DNA from: Candidatus Bathyarchaeota archaeon
GTDB lineage: Archaea; Thermoproteota; Bathyarchaeia; TCS64
NCBI GenBank assembly: GCA_018396515.1
Contig: JAGTQJ010000005.1
Location: 1-23,973, forward strand
Length of the DNA stretch: 23,973 nt
Direction of reading: 5' to 3'
Within the stretch, counting starts at the first letter, position 1. Each line of letters starts with the position of its first letter. Made by a program: the position numbers and the translations under genes. The notes below the pieces were generated by a model, which did not search any database, was not told the origin of the DNA, and saw only the letters and a list, made by a program, of their open reading frames with translations. Of the stretch, positions 1-7,814 are shown piece by piece.

Positions 1-405
1 GAGGAGGTCCGGAGGGTGGCGGAGGCCGTTGGAAGGATAGAGCTGAGGGGGGAGACCATAGAGGCGATTAGGAGGGGGAGGGTGGAGAAGGGGGATCCCC
101 TCTCAGCGGCCGAGGTGGCTGGGATAATGGCCGCTAAGAGGACGCCTGAGCTCATACCCCTATGCCATCAGATACCGTTATCCTCCGTCGAACTCGACTT
201 CCATTTGGGAGAGGGCTTCGTGGAGGCCAGGTGCACCGTGAAGGCCGACTACAAGACCGGGGTGGAGATGGAGGCCCTAACGGGGGTCGCAGCAGCCCTC
301 CTGACCATCTGGGACATGGTCAAGTACCTGGAGAAGGACGAGGAGGGCCAGTACCCATCGACGGTGATAAGGGAGATCAGGGTTGTGGAGAAGAGGAAGG
401 GCTGA
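1..405 (+). CDS. moaC: Cyclic pyranopterin monophosphate synthase MoaC (5' end cut by window edge)
   Basis: MoaC converts the cyclic dihydropterin made by MoaA into cyclic pyranopterin monophosphate, an early step of molybdenum-cofactor synthesis in the cytosol. The frame is open from base 1 through GAG GAG GTC, so the GTG at 16 is probably internal; the family is about 150-160 residues and only 134 are visible here. Conserved family segments are present: GIMAAKRTPELIPLCHQIP (around residue 43) and KTGVEMEALTGVAAALLTIWD (around residue 85, quoted here in part: KTGVEMEAL). It ends in TGA five bases before moaB, so moaC, moaB and moeA very likely form one operon. The missing N-terminus is a window effect, not a truncation. 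Family assignment is secure. Confidence 0.95.
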   Translation, partial: EEVRRVAEAVGRIELRGETIEAIRRGRVEKGDPLSAAEVAGIMAAKRTPELIPLCHQIPLSSVELDFHLGEGFVEARCTVKADYKTGVEMEALTGVAAALLTIWDMVKYLEKDEEGQYPSTVIREIRVVEKRKG

Positions 406-410
406 GAGGG

Positions 411-908
411 ATGGAGGAGCATAGGAGGGATCAGAGGGTCGAGGCCACCTGCGCCGTTATCGTGACCAGCGACGCCAGGAGGCCTGAGACGGATGAGACC
501 GGTAGGGAGGCGATCAGGATCCTCGAGGAGGCCGGCCACAGGGTGGAAACCTATATGATACTGAGGAACGAGGTAGAGGAGATCAGGAAGGCGGTATCGG
601 AACTTATAGGTAGAGATGAGATACAGGTGGTCATAACTAGCGGGGGAACCGGGATAAGCAGCAGGGACAAAACGATAGATGCGGTCCAACCGATCCTGGA
701 GAAACGGATCGACGGGTTCGGAGAGCTTTTCAGGAGGCTGAGCTATGAGGAGATAGGGGAGGCAGCCATCCTCAGCAGGGCAACGGCGGGCATAGCAAAG
801 GGGAAGCTCATAGTCTGCCTCCCCGGATCGAGGAAGGCCATGGAGCTGGGCCTGAAGAGGATAATAATCCCAGCCCTAGGCCACATCCTATGGGAGGCGA
901 GTAGGTGA
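411..908 (+). CDS. moaB: Molybdenum cofactor biosynthesis protein MoaB/MogA family
   Basis: This molybdopterin-binding protein is expected to adenylylate molybdopterin before metal insertion by MoeA; archaea commonly use MoaB for the step that MogA performs in E. coli. The frame is open further upstream inside moaC, but the ATG at 411 is preceded by GAGAGGG and gives a normal 165-residue protein. The fold signature VVITSGGTGISSRD lies near residue 79, with the TGGTG-like loop that binds the pterin phosphate. The C-terminal part carries IVCLPGSRKAMELGL, the usual second binding loop. It starts 5 nt after moaC and stops 1 nt before moeA, which implies translational coupling. MoaB versus MogA naming is a convention here and cannot be decided from the motif. 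Confidence 0.93.
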   Translation: MEEHRRDQRVEATCAVIVTSDARRPETDETGREAIRILEEAGHRVETYMILRNEVEEIRKAVSELIGRDEIQVVITSGGTGISSRDKTIDAVQPILEKRIDGFGELFRRLSYEEIGEAAILSRATAGIAKGKLIVCLPGSRKAMELGLKRIIIPALGHILWEASR

Positions 909-909
909 G

Positions 910-2121
910 ATGATGAGACCCTTCAAACGCCTACTCTCGAGAGAGGAGGCCCTGGCCATAATATCGGCCAACGTGAGACGCATAGAGAGGGTTGAGAGGA
1001 TCCCCATAGAGGCCTCTGCGGGAAGGGTTCTAGCTGAGGATATCTCGGCAGACCTCAACGTTCCACCTTTCAGCAGGGCCGCGATGGATGGATACGCCGT
1101 CAGGGCGGAGGAAACATACGGAGCCGCCACATACGCCCCGAAGAGGCTGAGGCTCATAGGAAGGCAGAACGCCGGAGAGTGGTTCGAGGGGGAGGTAGGC
1201 CAGGGAGAATGTCTAGAGGTTGCAACTGGAAGCCCCATACCAAGGGGCAGCGACGCCGTAGTCCCAATGGAATACACAGGGCTGATAGGCGACATCGTGG
1301 AGGTGAGGAGGCCGGTCCACCCCGGGGCCAACATCTCGCCCGAGGGAGAAGACATAAAGATGGGTGAGACAATCTTGAGGCGGGGGGAGATCCTAACCCC
1401 CGGAAAGGTGGGAGCCCTCGCAGCTCTGGGAAGAGACTCTATACTAGTCTACTCAAAGCCCAACGTCGCGGTCATCCCGACAGGCTCAGAGGTGAGGCCC
1501 CCCGGCAGCCCACTGGGGAGGGGGGAGGTCTACGACACCAACTCCTACACCCTCTCCGCCCTCATATCAGCCCATGGATGCGTCCCTAAAAGACTCCAAG
1601 TGGTCCCAGACGAGCCCGAAGCCATTAGAGCAGCCCTCAGGATGGGGCTAGACCAAGACCTCGTAGTCTTCACAGGAGGAAGCTCCGTCGGAACCAGAGA
1701 CCTGCTAGCCGAGGCCGTTGAGGAGGTGGGGAGGGTCCTATTCCACGGCCTCCAGGTGAAGCCCGGGAAGCCCACCCTCTTCGGCATCGTGGAGGATAAG
1801 CCAGTCTTCGGGATGCCGGGATACCCAACCTCATGCCTCAGCAATGCCTACATATTCCTCATCCCAGCCCTCAGAATCCTCGCGGGGCTTCCCCCATACG
1901 AGCCGAGAAGGGTGAGGGGGAGGATGGCTGAGAGGGTTGTCGCCTCAACGGGAAGGGAACAGTTCCTCACGGTAAGGGTCAGAGACGGGCTTATATACCC
2001 AGCCTTCAAGGAGTCAGGAGCCATAACGAGCATAGCCCAAGCCGACGGATACACGATAATCCCGATAAACGCCGATGTCATAGAAGAGGGGGAAGAGGTG
2101 ACAGTCACCCTCTTTGAATAA
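910..2121 (+). CDS. moeA: Molybdopterin molybdenumtransferase MoeA
   Basis: MoeA inserts molybdate (or tungstate in many thermophiles) into adenylylated molybdopterin. The 403-residue length is normal. The N-terminal lid region has SRAAMDGYAVRAEE near residue 57 and GSDAVVPMEYTG near 113. The central MoCF-type domain has PTGSEVRPPGSPLGRGEVYD near 192 and VFTGGSSVGTRDL near 253, followed by GLQVKPGKPTLFG and FGMPGYPTSCLS near 300. A small C-terminal domain IV follows. The ATG at 910 comes one base after the moaB stop, with AGGTGAG as ribosome-binding site; the adjacent ATG at 913 is an equally possible start. It is the last gene of the moaCB-moeA operon. A second full MoeA, which some archaea carry for W/Mo selectivity, is not in the window. 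Confidence 0.95.
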   Translation: MMRPFKRLLSREEALAIISANVRRIERVERIPIEASAGRVLAEDISADLNVPPFSRAAMDGYAVRAEETYGAATYAPKRLRLIGRQNAGEWFEGEVGQGECLEVATGSPIPRGSDAVVPMEYTGLIGDIVEVRRPVHPGANISPEGEDIKMGETILRRGEILTPGKVGALAALGRDSILVYSKPNVAVIPTGSEVRPPGSPLGRGEVYDTNSYTLSALISAHGCVPKRLQVVPDEPEAIRAALRMGLDQDLVVFTGGSSVGTRDLLAEAVEEVGRVLFHGLQVKPGKPTLFGIVEDKPVFGMPGYPTSCLSNAYIFLIPALRILAGLPPYEPRRVRGRMAERVVASTGREQFLTVRVRDGLIYPAFKESGAITSIAQADGYTIIPINADVIEEGEEVTVTLFE

Positions 2122-2233
2122 GAAGATATAGAAGCTTATTTAAAAATCAAAGAGATAACTTAAACTTCGATAATTTTGAATCCAATCTTTTTCCATTAAA
2201 TAGACTCCATTAGATGATTTAGATTATATTAAT

Positions 2234-2764
2234 TCATAAAAGATCTATGATTGATCTATGAATTAAAAAAATTTTTGATTTCATTAGCTTCTTTTCTTCC
2301 TCTAATGCATATATTTTTATTATTGATCTAATACTTGGTTTTCTTTTAACATAACTAATAACCTCCTCAATAAATTTCTCAATTTTATTTACACCACTTT
2401 TTTCCGCAAAATCATATATCTTTAAGTCATCAACAATCCAGTATCTATGAACGATTATATTTCTAAGACTTACAAGGCCTGCCATGGACTGCGCGGTGTC
2501 AGCTCCTATAACTCCTCTTACGGCTAGTCTTATGAATGCCTCGCGAAAGAACCTTGGGATTCATCAAAATCCTTCTCGAGTATCGCCACGCAAGGTCAGC
2601 AGAGATTCGACGAGCATAACGATGGAGTATCTCAGGCTATACCTCGCCCTCCTGCACCTGATAAAATCATCCCTCCCCATCGAGATGATGCTCTTAGACT
2701 CCTCTAAGGCCTCATGGGCCTCCTCGACAATCCTCGTTATGATATCTCTATCTACCCCAGTCAT
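2234..2764 (-). pseudogene. HepT-like HEPN (DUF86-type) gene split by tandem TGA TGA stops
   Basis: On the minus strand an ATG at 2764, preceded by GGTGGAGAG, opens a HEPN-type helical domain that stops after 66 codons at two consecutive TGA codons (2561-2566). The same frame then resumes without a shift and encodes the expected second half, with IPRFFREAFIRLAVRGVIG followed by LRNIIVHRYW, the RX4HXY toxin active-site motif. The pattern closely resembles the intact HepT at 9544-9984. The second half, below about 2480, is strongly AT-rich, unlike the first. There is no MNT partner gene next to it. TGA is used as an ordinary stop elsewhere (moaC, moaB), so I read this as a nonsense-mutated relic. 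A sequencing error would need to create two stops at once. An internal ATG start at 2485 could make an 83-residue fragment. Confidence 0.8.
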
Positions 2765-3085
2765 ATCTCTCCACCTTTAAAACGGGTATGAAGCCATTAT
2801 TTATGCTGATCATGAGAGCCCTCAGGGATTGGGATTAGATTGAGATGACACTGCACCCTTATAAGCTCAAACATAGCATTATTAAATGTTCGCAAGAGTT
2901 TCAAAATCTGATTATGGATACTCAATTACTGTAAACCATATGATGTTGGAAATTACTGTAACTCCCTTCTGAAAATGGGGTTTACCGAGCGTGAGGGGAA
3001 CCCCTTAGCTGCTCGACGGCCTTAGAGGCGCTAAGATCGTCCCCATAAGGTTTTTCTTATACCCTGATGCTTCTCACCTGGAGGT
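2765..3085. other. AT-rich intergenic region with an 11-bp direct repeat and the pyrI-pyrE promoter
   Basis: No gene is seen. AATTACTGTAA occurs twice, at 2924-2934 and 2951-2961, exactly 27 bp apart. A TATA-like CTTATA at 3056-3061 lies about 27 bp before the TTG start at 3086, which would make the fusion transcript nearly leaderless. The part from 2970 to 3050 is GC-rich without a convincing ORF. Confidence 0.4.
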
Positions 3086-4312
3086 TTGTCGGATAGGCAA
3101 CTGCTGGTCAGCAAGATCGAGAACGGGATTGTGATAGACCACATCCCCGCCGGGAAGGCCTTTCTCGTCCTCAAGCTCCTCAGGCTCGACCCCTCCGCCA
3201 GGGTTCTCATAGCCTTAAACGTGGATAGCAGGCGTCTGGGGGTGAAGGACATAGTCAAGGTGGAGGGGTCTTATCTAACATCGAGGGAGATAGAGCTCAT
3301 CGCCCTCGTGGCACCCAACGCGACGCTAAACATCATAGAGGGGTGGAAGATAAAGGAGAAGAGGCCCATAGGGGTTCCGGAGGTGGTGAGGGGGGTCTTC
3401 ACATGCCCTAATCCCCTATGCCCCACGAACTCCAAGTACTCCCCACCGAGGCCGATCTTCAGGGTGGAGGCTGGGGATAGGATAGAGGCCTTGAGGCTCC
3501 ACTGCAAGGACTGCGGCTCCACCCTATACTACGGCTCCATCATCGAGCAGATCGATAGGGGGACCATAAGCCTAGAGGGGGGCGGCCTTGTCTCGAAGGG
3601 GAAGATTGAGAGGGTCTTCTTGGACCTCCTCCTCAGGAAGGGGGCCCTACGCCTTCCCCCCAGCGCGAGGGAGCCCTTCATATTGAAGAGTGGGCGCCCC
3701 TCCCCCTACTTCATAAACTTGGGAGTTCTCACGGATGGGGAGAGCCTGGCCACATTGAAGTGGGCCTTCGCCAGCTATATAGCCCTCCTGCTGGAGCAGG
3801 GAGAGATCGAGGACTTCGAGTACATATTCGGCCCGAGCTATAAGGGGATAAGCCTGGCAGCATTGGCCTGTGAGGGGCTGAACGAGCTCTACGGGATGGA
3901 TAAGCGTTACATGTATGACAGGAAGGAGGAGAAGGCCTATGGAGACACCTCAGCGGATAGGGTGATCGTGGGAGCTGGGTTCTTCAAGCCCGGCCAGAGG
4001 ATACTGGTAGTCGACGACACCATAACCACCGGGGCTACAAAGATGGACACCTTCGAGAAGCTGAAGCTCCTAGGGCCCCATAAGGTCGTAGGCCTAGTCG
4101 TGGCGGTAGACAGGCAGGAACGGATGGGGGACGCTGAGAGGGTGGAGGAGAAGGGGGCTGCGGAGTACATAGAGGAGGAGATGGGGGTCAAGGTCTACTC
4201 GATACAGAACGTTGAGGGGATCTACAGGATCATTAAGGATAGCCTCGACGAGGAGATGAGGCGCCTCTGGATCGAATACTACGCCAAATATGGAACCACA
4301 ACCCTAGAATAG
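3086..4312 (+). CDS. Fused aspartate carbamoyltransferase regulatory chain (PyrI) - orotate phosphoribosyltransferase (PyrE)
   Basis: One 408-residue reading frame joins two enzymes of pyrimidine synthesis. Residues 5-155 are a PyrI regulatory chain, with the allosteric-domain signature IENGIVIDHIPAGKAF and a zinc domain using Cys107, Cys112, Cys140 and Cys143 (CX4C, CX2C). Residues about 170-405 are PyrE: LKSGRPSPYF (Lys201), FGPSYKGI (Lys253), DRKEEKAYG at 278-286 and the PRPP loop VVDDTITTGAT at 308-318. In E. coli PyrE the catalytic loop has His105 where this protein has Tyr285; the neighbouring Arg279, Lys280 and Lys283 are kept. The TTG start at 3086 overlaps GGAGGT; an in-frame TGA at 3065 limits upstream extension. 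The PyrB catalytic chain, which the PyrI part should bind, is not in this window. Both domain calls are firm; what the fusion does functionally is inference. Confidence 0.93.
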   Translation: MSDRQLLVSKIENGIVIDHIPAGKAFLVLKLLRLDPSARVLIALNVDSRRLGVKDIVKVEGSYLTSREIELIALVAPNATLNIIEGWKIKEKRPIGVPEVVRGVFTCPNPLCPTNSKYSPPRPIFRVEAGDRIEALRLHCKDCGSTLYYGSIIEQIDRGTISLEGGGLVSKGKIERVFLDLLLRKGALRLPPSAREPFILKSGRPSPYFINLGVLTDGESLATLKWAFASYIALLLEQGEIEDFEYIFGPSYKGISLAALACEGLNELYGMDKRYMYDRKEEKAYGDTSADRVIVGAGFFKPGQRILVVDDTITTGATKMDTFEKLKLLGPHKVVGLVVAVDRQERMGDAERVEEKGAAEYIEEEMGVKVYSIQNVEGIYRIIKDSLDEEMRRLWIEYYAKYGTTTLE

Positions 4313-4410
4313 GTTACTAATCTGAAGAAGGGTCTAGATAAGCAGTTTCAACTCTATCAATCCCGTTTCAACATAAAAAATAGGATGATTTATGAAATGA
4401 TGCTAGGTTC

Positions 4411-4770
4411 TCACTTCTTAGTGGTTATTGTGTACTTGCATCCTAATGGCGCTAGGGCCTCATCTATCTTCTGTATGAGCCTATTAAGCTCCTCCATGGT
4501 CGGCTCCTTAAACCACTCGAAGAAGAAGTCATACTCTCCCAGAAGCTCGCCAGACTTGCTTATCAGCTTTCCGCACCGCTCCACTGGAACCTCTATTCCA
4601 AGGGTGGTGCCGAAGTAGGCGGCGACGCCCGTCTCCGTGCTGAACATGGGGAGCTCCTGGGCGATGATGGTATCCATGATGCAGACCTCGGGCATCTCCA
4701 CGGCTATCTTCTCAAGCGCCTTAATGGCCTCCAGGATGGGGGGACCATAAATCTTTATGTAGCTCCTCAT
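4411..4770 (-). CDS. Conserved-looking small protein of unknown function
   Basis: I do not recognise this 119-residue protein. The gene is credible: an ATG at 4770 is preceded by GGAGGAG at good spacing, and a TATA element lies about 40 bp further up. The predicted pattern is two alpha-beta units, with strands near the start (MRSYIKIYG), around GVAAYFGTTLGIEVPV, EYDFFFEWF and the end (CKYTITTKK), and helices at 12-27 and about 91-108; this is compatible with a ferredoxin-like fold. There is no signal peptide or membrane segment. Three cysteines are scattered (30, 66, 110), with no metal-binding spacing. It converges on the pyrI-pyrE gene and is divergent from pgk. No function is proposed. Confidence 0.7.
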   Translation of the reverse strand: MRSYIKIYGPPILEAIKALEKIAVEMPEVCIMDTIIAQELPMFSTETGVAAYFGTTLGIEVPVERCGKLISKSGELLGEYDFFFEWFKEPTMEELNRLIQKIDEALAPLGCKYTITTKK

Positions 4771-4806
4771 CCAAAATCTCCTCCAAGAAATTAGAGTTAT
4801 ATGTTA

Positions 4807-4820
4807 ATAAATATTTATAT
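4807..4820 (-). promoter_or_regulatory. TATA box for the 4411-4770 gene
   Basis: On the minus strand this reads ATATAAATATTTAT. With initiation about 25 nt downstream, the leader would be roughly 18 nt and include the GGAGGAG ribosome-binding site before the ATG at 4770. Confidence 0.5.
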
Positions 4821-4973
4821 GATTTCCCTAGAGCCCAGCTACGGGGAACCCTTTCACAGAGGATAGAGAGGTTGCTCTGGACCCCATCGCCCCAGAGTTC
4901 TGCCACATCGACCGGCTCATCCCCTGGTGTGAGGACCTCCCCTTAACCCCTTTCCATGACCCCTGAGATGAAT

Positions 4974-4983
4974 AGATTTATAG
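4974..4983 (+). promoter_or_regulatory. TATA box for pgk
   Basis: AGATTTATAG lies about 45 bp before the pgk ATG. Archaeal initiation about 25-30 nt downstream would give a short leader of around 20 nt containing GAGGGG. Confidence 0.5.
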
Positions 4984-5025
4984 TTGGTTCATTAAACTCT
5001 AGGAGAGGCTTGAGGGGTTCACCTA

Positions 5026-6255
5026 ATGGTCTATGACTTCTTGACCCTCGACGATGTCAAGGTCGAGGGGAAGAGGGTCTTCCTCAGGGTTGATATCAAC
5101 TCCCCCCTCGACCCCTCCACCAGGAGGATCCTCGACGACTCCAGGATAAGGGCTGTTGTGGAAACCCTTAGAGACTTGAAGGGGGCTAGGGTGGTCCTCG
5201 GAGCCCACCAGAGCCGCCCTGGAAGCTACGACTTCACCTCCCTAGAGCCCCATACAAGGGTCCTCCAGATGTACCATGGAGGTAAGGTGACCTTCATAGA
5301 CGACATAATAGGGCCCAGGGCGAGGAGGGCGATAGAGGCCCTGAAACCGGGAGAGGTGCTTGTCCTGGACAACCTGAGGATGCTGCCCGAGGAGAATAAG
5401 AGCATGCCCCCGGAGGAGCTCGCGAAGACCGAGCTGGTCAGGACCCTCGCCCCCTACTTCGACCTGGTGGTGAATGACGCCTTCGCAGCCGGCCACAGGA
5501 GCCAGCCAAGCCTAGTCGGCTTCGGGGAGGTCCTTCCGATGGTGGCAGGGAGGCTCATGGAGAAGGAGTTGAACGCCCTCAACAGGGTTCTGGAACGCCC
5601 CTCCAGGCCCTGCATATTCGTCTTGGGCGGCGCTAAGGTGGAGGACAGGCTCCCGGTGATCAGGAGGGTGCTGAGGGACGGAATAGCCGACAAGGTTCTG
5701 CTCGGAGGCTTGGTTCAGGATCCCTTCCAGATGGCCACGGGCCGAATGTCCAAGAGATTTGAATCCTTAGATGAGAAGGGCAGGGCCCATGTTAAGGAGG
5801 CCGCAGAGCTCCTTGAGAGATATGGAGAGCATATAGAACTCCCGGTTGACCTCGCCCTAGATGTGAGGGGTGAGAGGGTCGAGGTGAGCGTGGAGAAGCT
5901 GACAGGAGAGACAAACATATACGATGTGGGCCTCAACACGATAGCCCGATTCTGCCATTATGTAAAGACCGCCGGAACCGTCGTCGCTGAGGGGCCTCTG
6001 GGGATGTTCGAGAGGAGGGGGTTCGACATAGGAACCAAGGAGCTGCTCAGGGCCATGGCCGAGGCGAAGGGATTCACACTTGTAGGCGGGGGGCACCTCG
6101 GCTCCATGGCCTCCATGCTGGACCTAGAGAGCCGAATGGGACATGTCAGCACAGGGGGAGGGGCCATGCTCACCCTCCTAGCCGGAGAGACTATGCCTGT
6201 CATAGAGGCCCTGGAGAGGGCGAAGAAGAAGTATGGAGCCATCATAACCCGTTAA
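5026..6255 (+). CDS. pgk: Phosphoglycerate kinase (archaeal type)
   Basis: This cytosolic enzyme interconverts 1,3-bisphosphoglycerate/ADP and 3-phosphoglycerate/ATP in glycolysis and gluconeogenesis. The 409-residue length is typical of archaeal PGK. The N-terminal substrate domain has RVFLRVDINSPLDPSTRRIL (residues 16-35), LGAHQSRPG near 65 and VVNDAFAAGHRSQPS near 148, which supply the basic-patch residues. The nucleotide domain has VLGGAKVEDRLPVI near 200, EGPLGMFERRGFD near 323 and HVSTGGGAMLTLLAGE near 369. The ATG at 5026 follows TTGAGGGGTTCACCT, with a TATA box upstream. It appears to be transcribed alone; the next element downstream is tRNA-Pro on the same strand, which has its own promoter. 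Nothing in the sequence looks damaged. Confidence 0.97.
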   Translation: MVYDFLTLDDVKVEGKRVFLRVDINSPLDPSTRRILDDSRIRAVVETLRDLKGARVVLGAHQSRPGSYDFTSLEPHTRVLQMYHGGKVTFIDDIIGPRARRAIEALKPGEVLVLDNLRMLPEENKSMPPEELAKTELVRTLAPYFDLVVNDAFAAGHRSQPSLVGFGEVLPMVAGRLMEKELNALNRVLERPSRPCIFVLGGAKVEDRLPVIRRVLRDGIADKVLLGGLVQDPFQMATGRMSKRFESLDEKGRAHVKEAAELLERYGEHIELPVDLALDVRGERVEVSVEKLTGETNIYDVGLNTIARFCHYVKTAGTVVAEGPLGMFERRGFDIGTKELLRAMAEAKGFTLVGGGHLGSMASMLDLESRMGHVSTGGGAMLTLLAGETMPVIEALERAKKKYGAIITR

Positions 6256-6256
6256 G

Positions 6257-6266
6257 GTTAAAAAAT
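6257..6266 (+). promoter_or_regulatory. TATA box for tRNA-Pro
   Basis: GTTAAAAAAT directly after the pgk stop, centred about 27 bp before the first base of the mature tRNA. Confidence 0.5.
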
Positions 6267-6287
6267 CCCTCGGCCCCTAAAGTGACG

Positions 6288-6363
6288 GGGGCCGTGGTCC
6301 AGCTTGGTCTAAGATGCGCGGCTTGGGCCCGCGAGGTCCCCGGTTCGAATCCGGGCGGCCCCA
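6288..6363 (+). tRNA. tRNA-Pro (anticodon UGG)
   Basis: A full cloverleaf can be drawn: acceptor GGGGCCG/CGGCCCC, D-arm with GGTCC and GAT, anticodon stem CGCGG/CCGCG enclosing CTTGGGC (anticodon TGG), and T-arm CCCGG TTCGAAT CCGGG. The discriminator base is A. It is followed by CCT, so the CCA tail is not encoded. No intron is seen. The GGG base run around the anticodon (G35-G37) is typical of tRNA-Pro. Confidence 0.95.
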
Positions 6364-6395
6364 CCTTCAGAGTTGAGACCTCGATATTCCCGAAT

Positions 6396-7814
6396 TTAAT
6401 GCCAATTTGGATCTTGAGTTCTGGGTTCGTCTAGGGCTGCAGAGGTTGAAAGTCCAGCCGTTCGGATCAGGAACAGGATGAGGAACATCCAGATGGATAG
6501 GCCCAAAGATATGACGGAGGCGAGGACCACCGACTCCAGTGGGCTGGACCTCGTGTTTGGAGACCTGAGCTTCAGCAGGAAGGATTGGGGTCCGTTGTCG
6601 AGGCTATAGGTTAATCCAGCCACATAAACGCAGTCTCCATCCACTGCGACCGCTCGGGCCAGATCCCATCCAGCCCCTCCCCAAGTCATGTTCCAGAGGG
6701 GTGCCCCATCAAGGTCGAACTTTATCAATAGGGCATCCGATGAACCCAGCTCAAGGGTGTGGCCTACCGCGTAGACATAGTCTCCCCCGGCTGCCACAGC
6801 CCAGGCATAGTCCTCGTAATCCCCTCCAAGGATACAGCTGGATTTGAGGTCTCCCTCCTCATCATACACCAGAAGAACCACATCTGCGGCCCTTGAGGGG
6901 GCTTGGGTGAAGCCCACCATGTAGATACGCCCCCTATAGCTGGTGAGAGACCAGCAGTAATTCTCAACCCCTGCCCCCCAGACCCTGCTCCAGATGATCC
7001 TCCCACCATAGTCGAGCTTCGTGAGAAAGAACTCGGTCTTCCTGGGCCTATGGGGCTCAAGGGATTGAACCAACCTTGTCCCGCCCAGGTAGATGCCCCC
7101 ATCCAAGGCCAAGGCCCAGCAGTAGTCGGCCTTACCCCCACCGCTCCAGCTCCACTCCAAGAAGCCTTCTGGATCATATTTTAGGAGGAAGGGGCTTGTG
7201 GGGGTTGGGGGCAATCCTCCAACATAGCCCGAGACGTATATGGCTCCCGCCTCATCTAGGGAGACCGCCCTCCCGCTGGTTCCCTCCACCCCCCTCCAGA
7301 CCCTAGCCCAGAGGAGGACGCCGTCGGAGTCGTAACTAAGGAGCACTGACCAAGCCCTGCCACTAACCGCGGTAAGGCCCGCGATATAGATGTTCCCCTT
7401 TGAGGTGGCTATATCACCTGCGAAGTCATAGGAGGACCCTCCCCAAATCCTGCTCCAGAGCAGCTCACCGCTTGGAGAGTACTTCAAAAGGTATATGTCC
7501 TCCCTACCCGAGCCATAGCTCGTGGTGGAGCCGGCCACGTAGATCCCCTCTCCATCGACCGCGACACCCCTGGGATACTCACTGCCAGCCCCACCCCAGA
7601 AGGCCACCCACTCAATGATGTAGGAGTAAGGCCGCCTCTCAGCAACCCCCTTCTCAAAGAGCCAGAGACCGATGAGGGATAATTCGGATAAGGAGAGGGC
7701 TAAGAGGATTAACAGAGGAGTCTTAAAAAGATCTCTACGACTTAACGAGTTTCCCCCAAGCGCAGCAGCTTCCGTGAAGGATTCGAGCCCGATGGTTAAA
7801 AGGCTTAGCCTCAT
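6396..7814 (-). CDS. Membrane-anchored SBBP-type seven-bladed beta-propeller protein
   Basis: This 472-residue protein is mostly seven repeats of about 50 residues. Each begins with a WGG-like turn (FWGGAGSEY, WGGSSYDF, WRGVEGTS, SGGGKADY, WGAGVENY, LGGDYEDY, WGGAGWDL), then an IYVAG-like strand and a LLKYD.DG.L.W strand. This is the SBBP/beta-propeller pattern of cell-surface proteins. A hydrophobic segment at about 32-53 and another at about 427-449 would leave the propeller outside the cell, tethered at both ends; that topology is inference. The ATG at 7814 has no ribosome-binding site, and an AT-rich TATA-like stretch sits right against it, so the exact start is uncertain. It converges on tRNA-Pro and has no obvious operon partner. 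Binding partner and substrate are unknown. Confidence 0.85.
   Translation of the reverse strand: MRLSLLTIGLESFTEAAALGGNSLSRRDLFKTPLLILLALSLSELSLIGLWLFEKGVAERRPYSYIIEWVAFWGGAGSEYPRGVAVDGEGIYVAGSTTSYGSGREDIYLLKYSPSGELLWSRIWGGSSYDFAGDIATSKGNIYIAGLTAVSGRAWSVLLSYDSDGVLLWARVWRGVEGTSGRAVSLDEAGAIYVSGYVGGLPPTPTSPFLLKYDPEGFLEWSWSGGGKADYCWALALDGGIYLGGTRLVQSLEPHRPRKTEFFLTKLDYGGRIIWSRVWGAGVENYCWSLTSYRGRIYMVGFTQAPSRAADVVLLVYDEEGDLKSSCILGGDYEDYAWAVAAGGDYVYAVGHTLELGSSDALLIKFDLDGAPLWNMTWGGAGWDLARAVAVDGDCVYVAGLTYSLDNGPQSFLLKLRSPNTRSSPLESVVLASVISLGLSIWMFLILFLIRTAGLSTSAALDEPRTQDPNWH

Noticed and set aside
162..410. N-terminal extension of MoaB
   Set aside because: It is moaC read in another frame; the ATG at 411 has a ribosome-binding site and gives the family length.
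2234..2764. Selenocysteine or TGA readthrough in the HepT gene
   Set aside because: Two TGA codons in a row, no visible insertion element, no expected Cys/Sec position in the family, and TGA is a normal stop for moaC and moaB.
5242..6245. Several minus-strand ORFs inside pgk
   Set aside because: Shadows of a GC-rich gene with strong family conservation on the plus strand.
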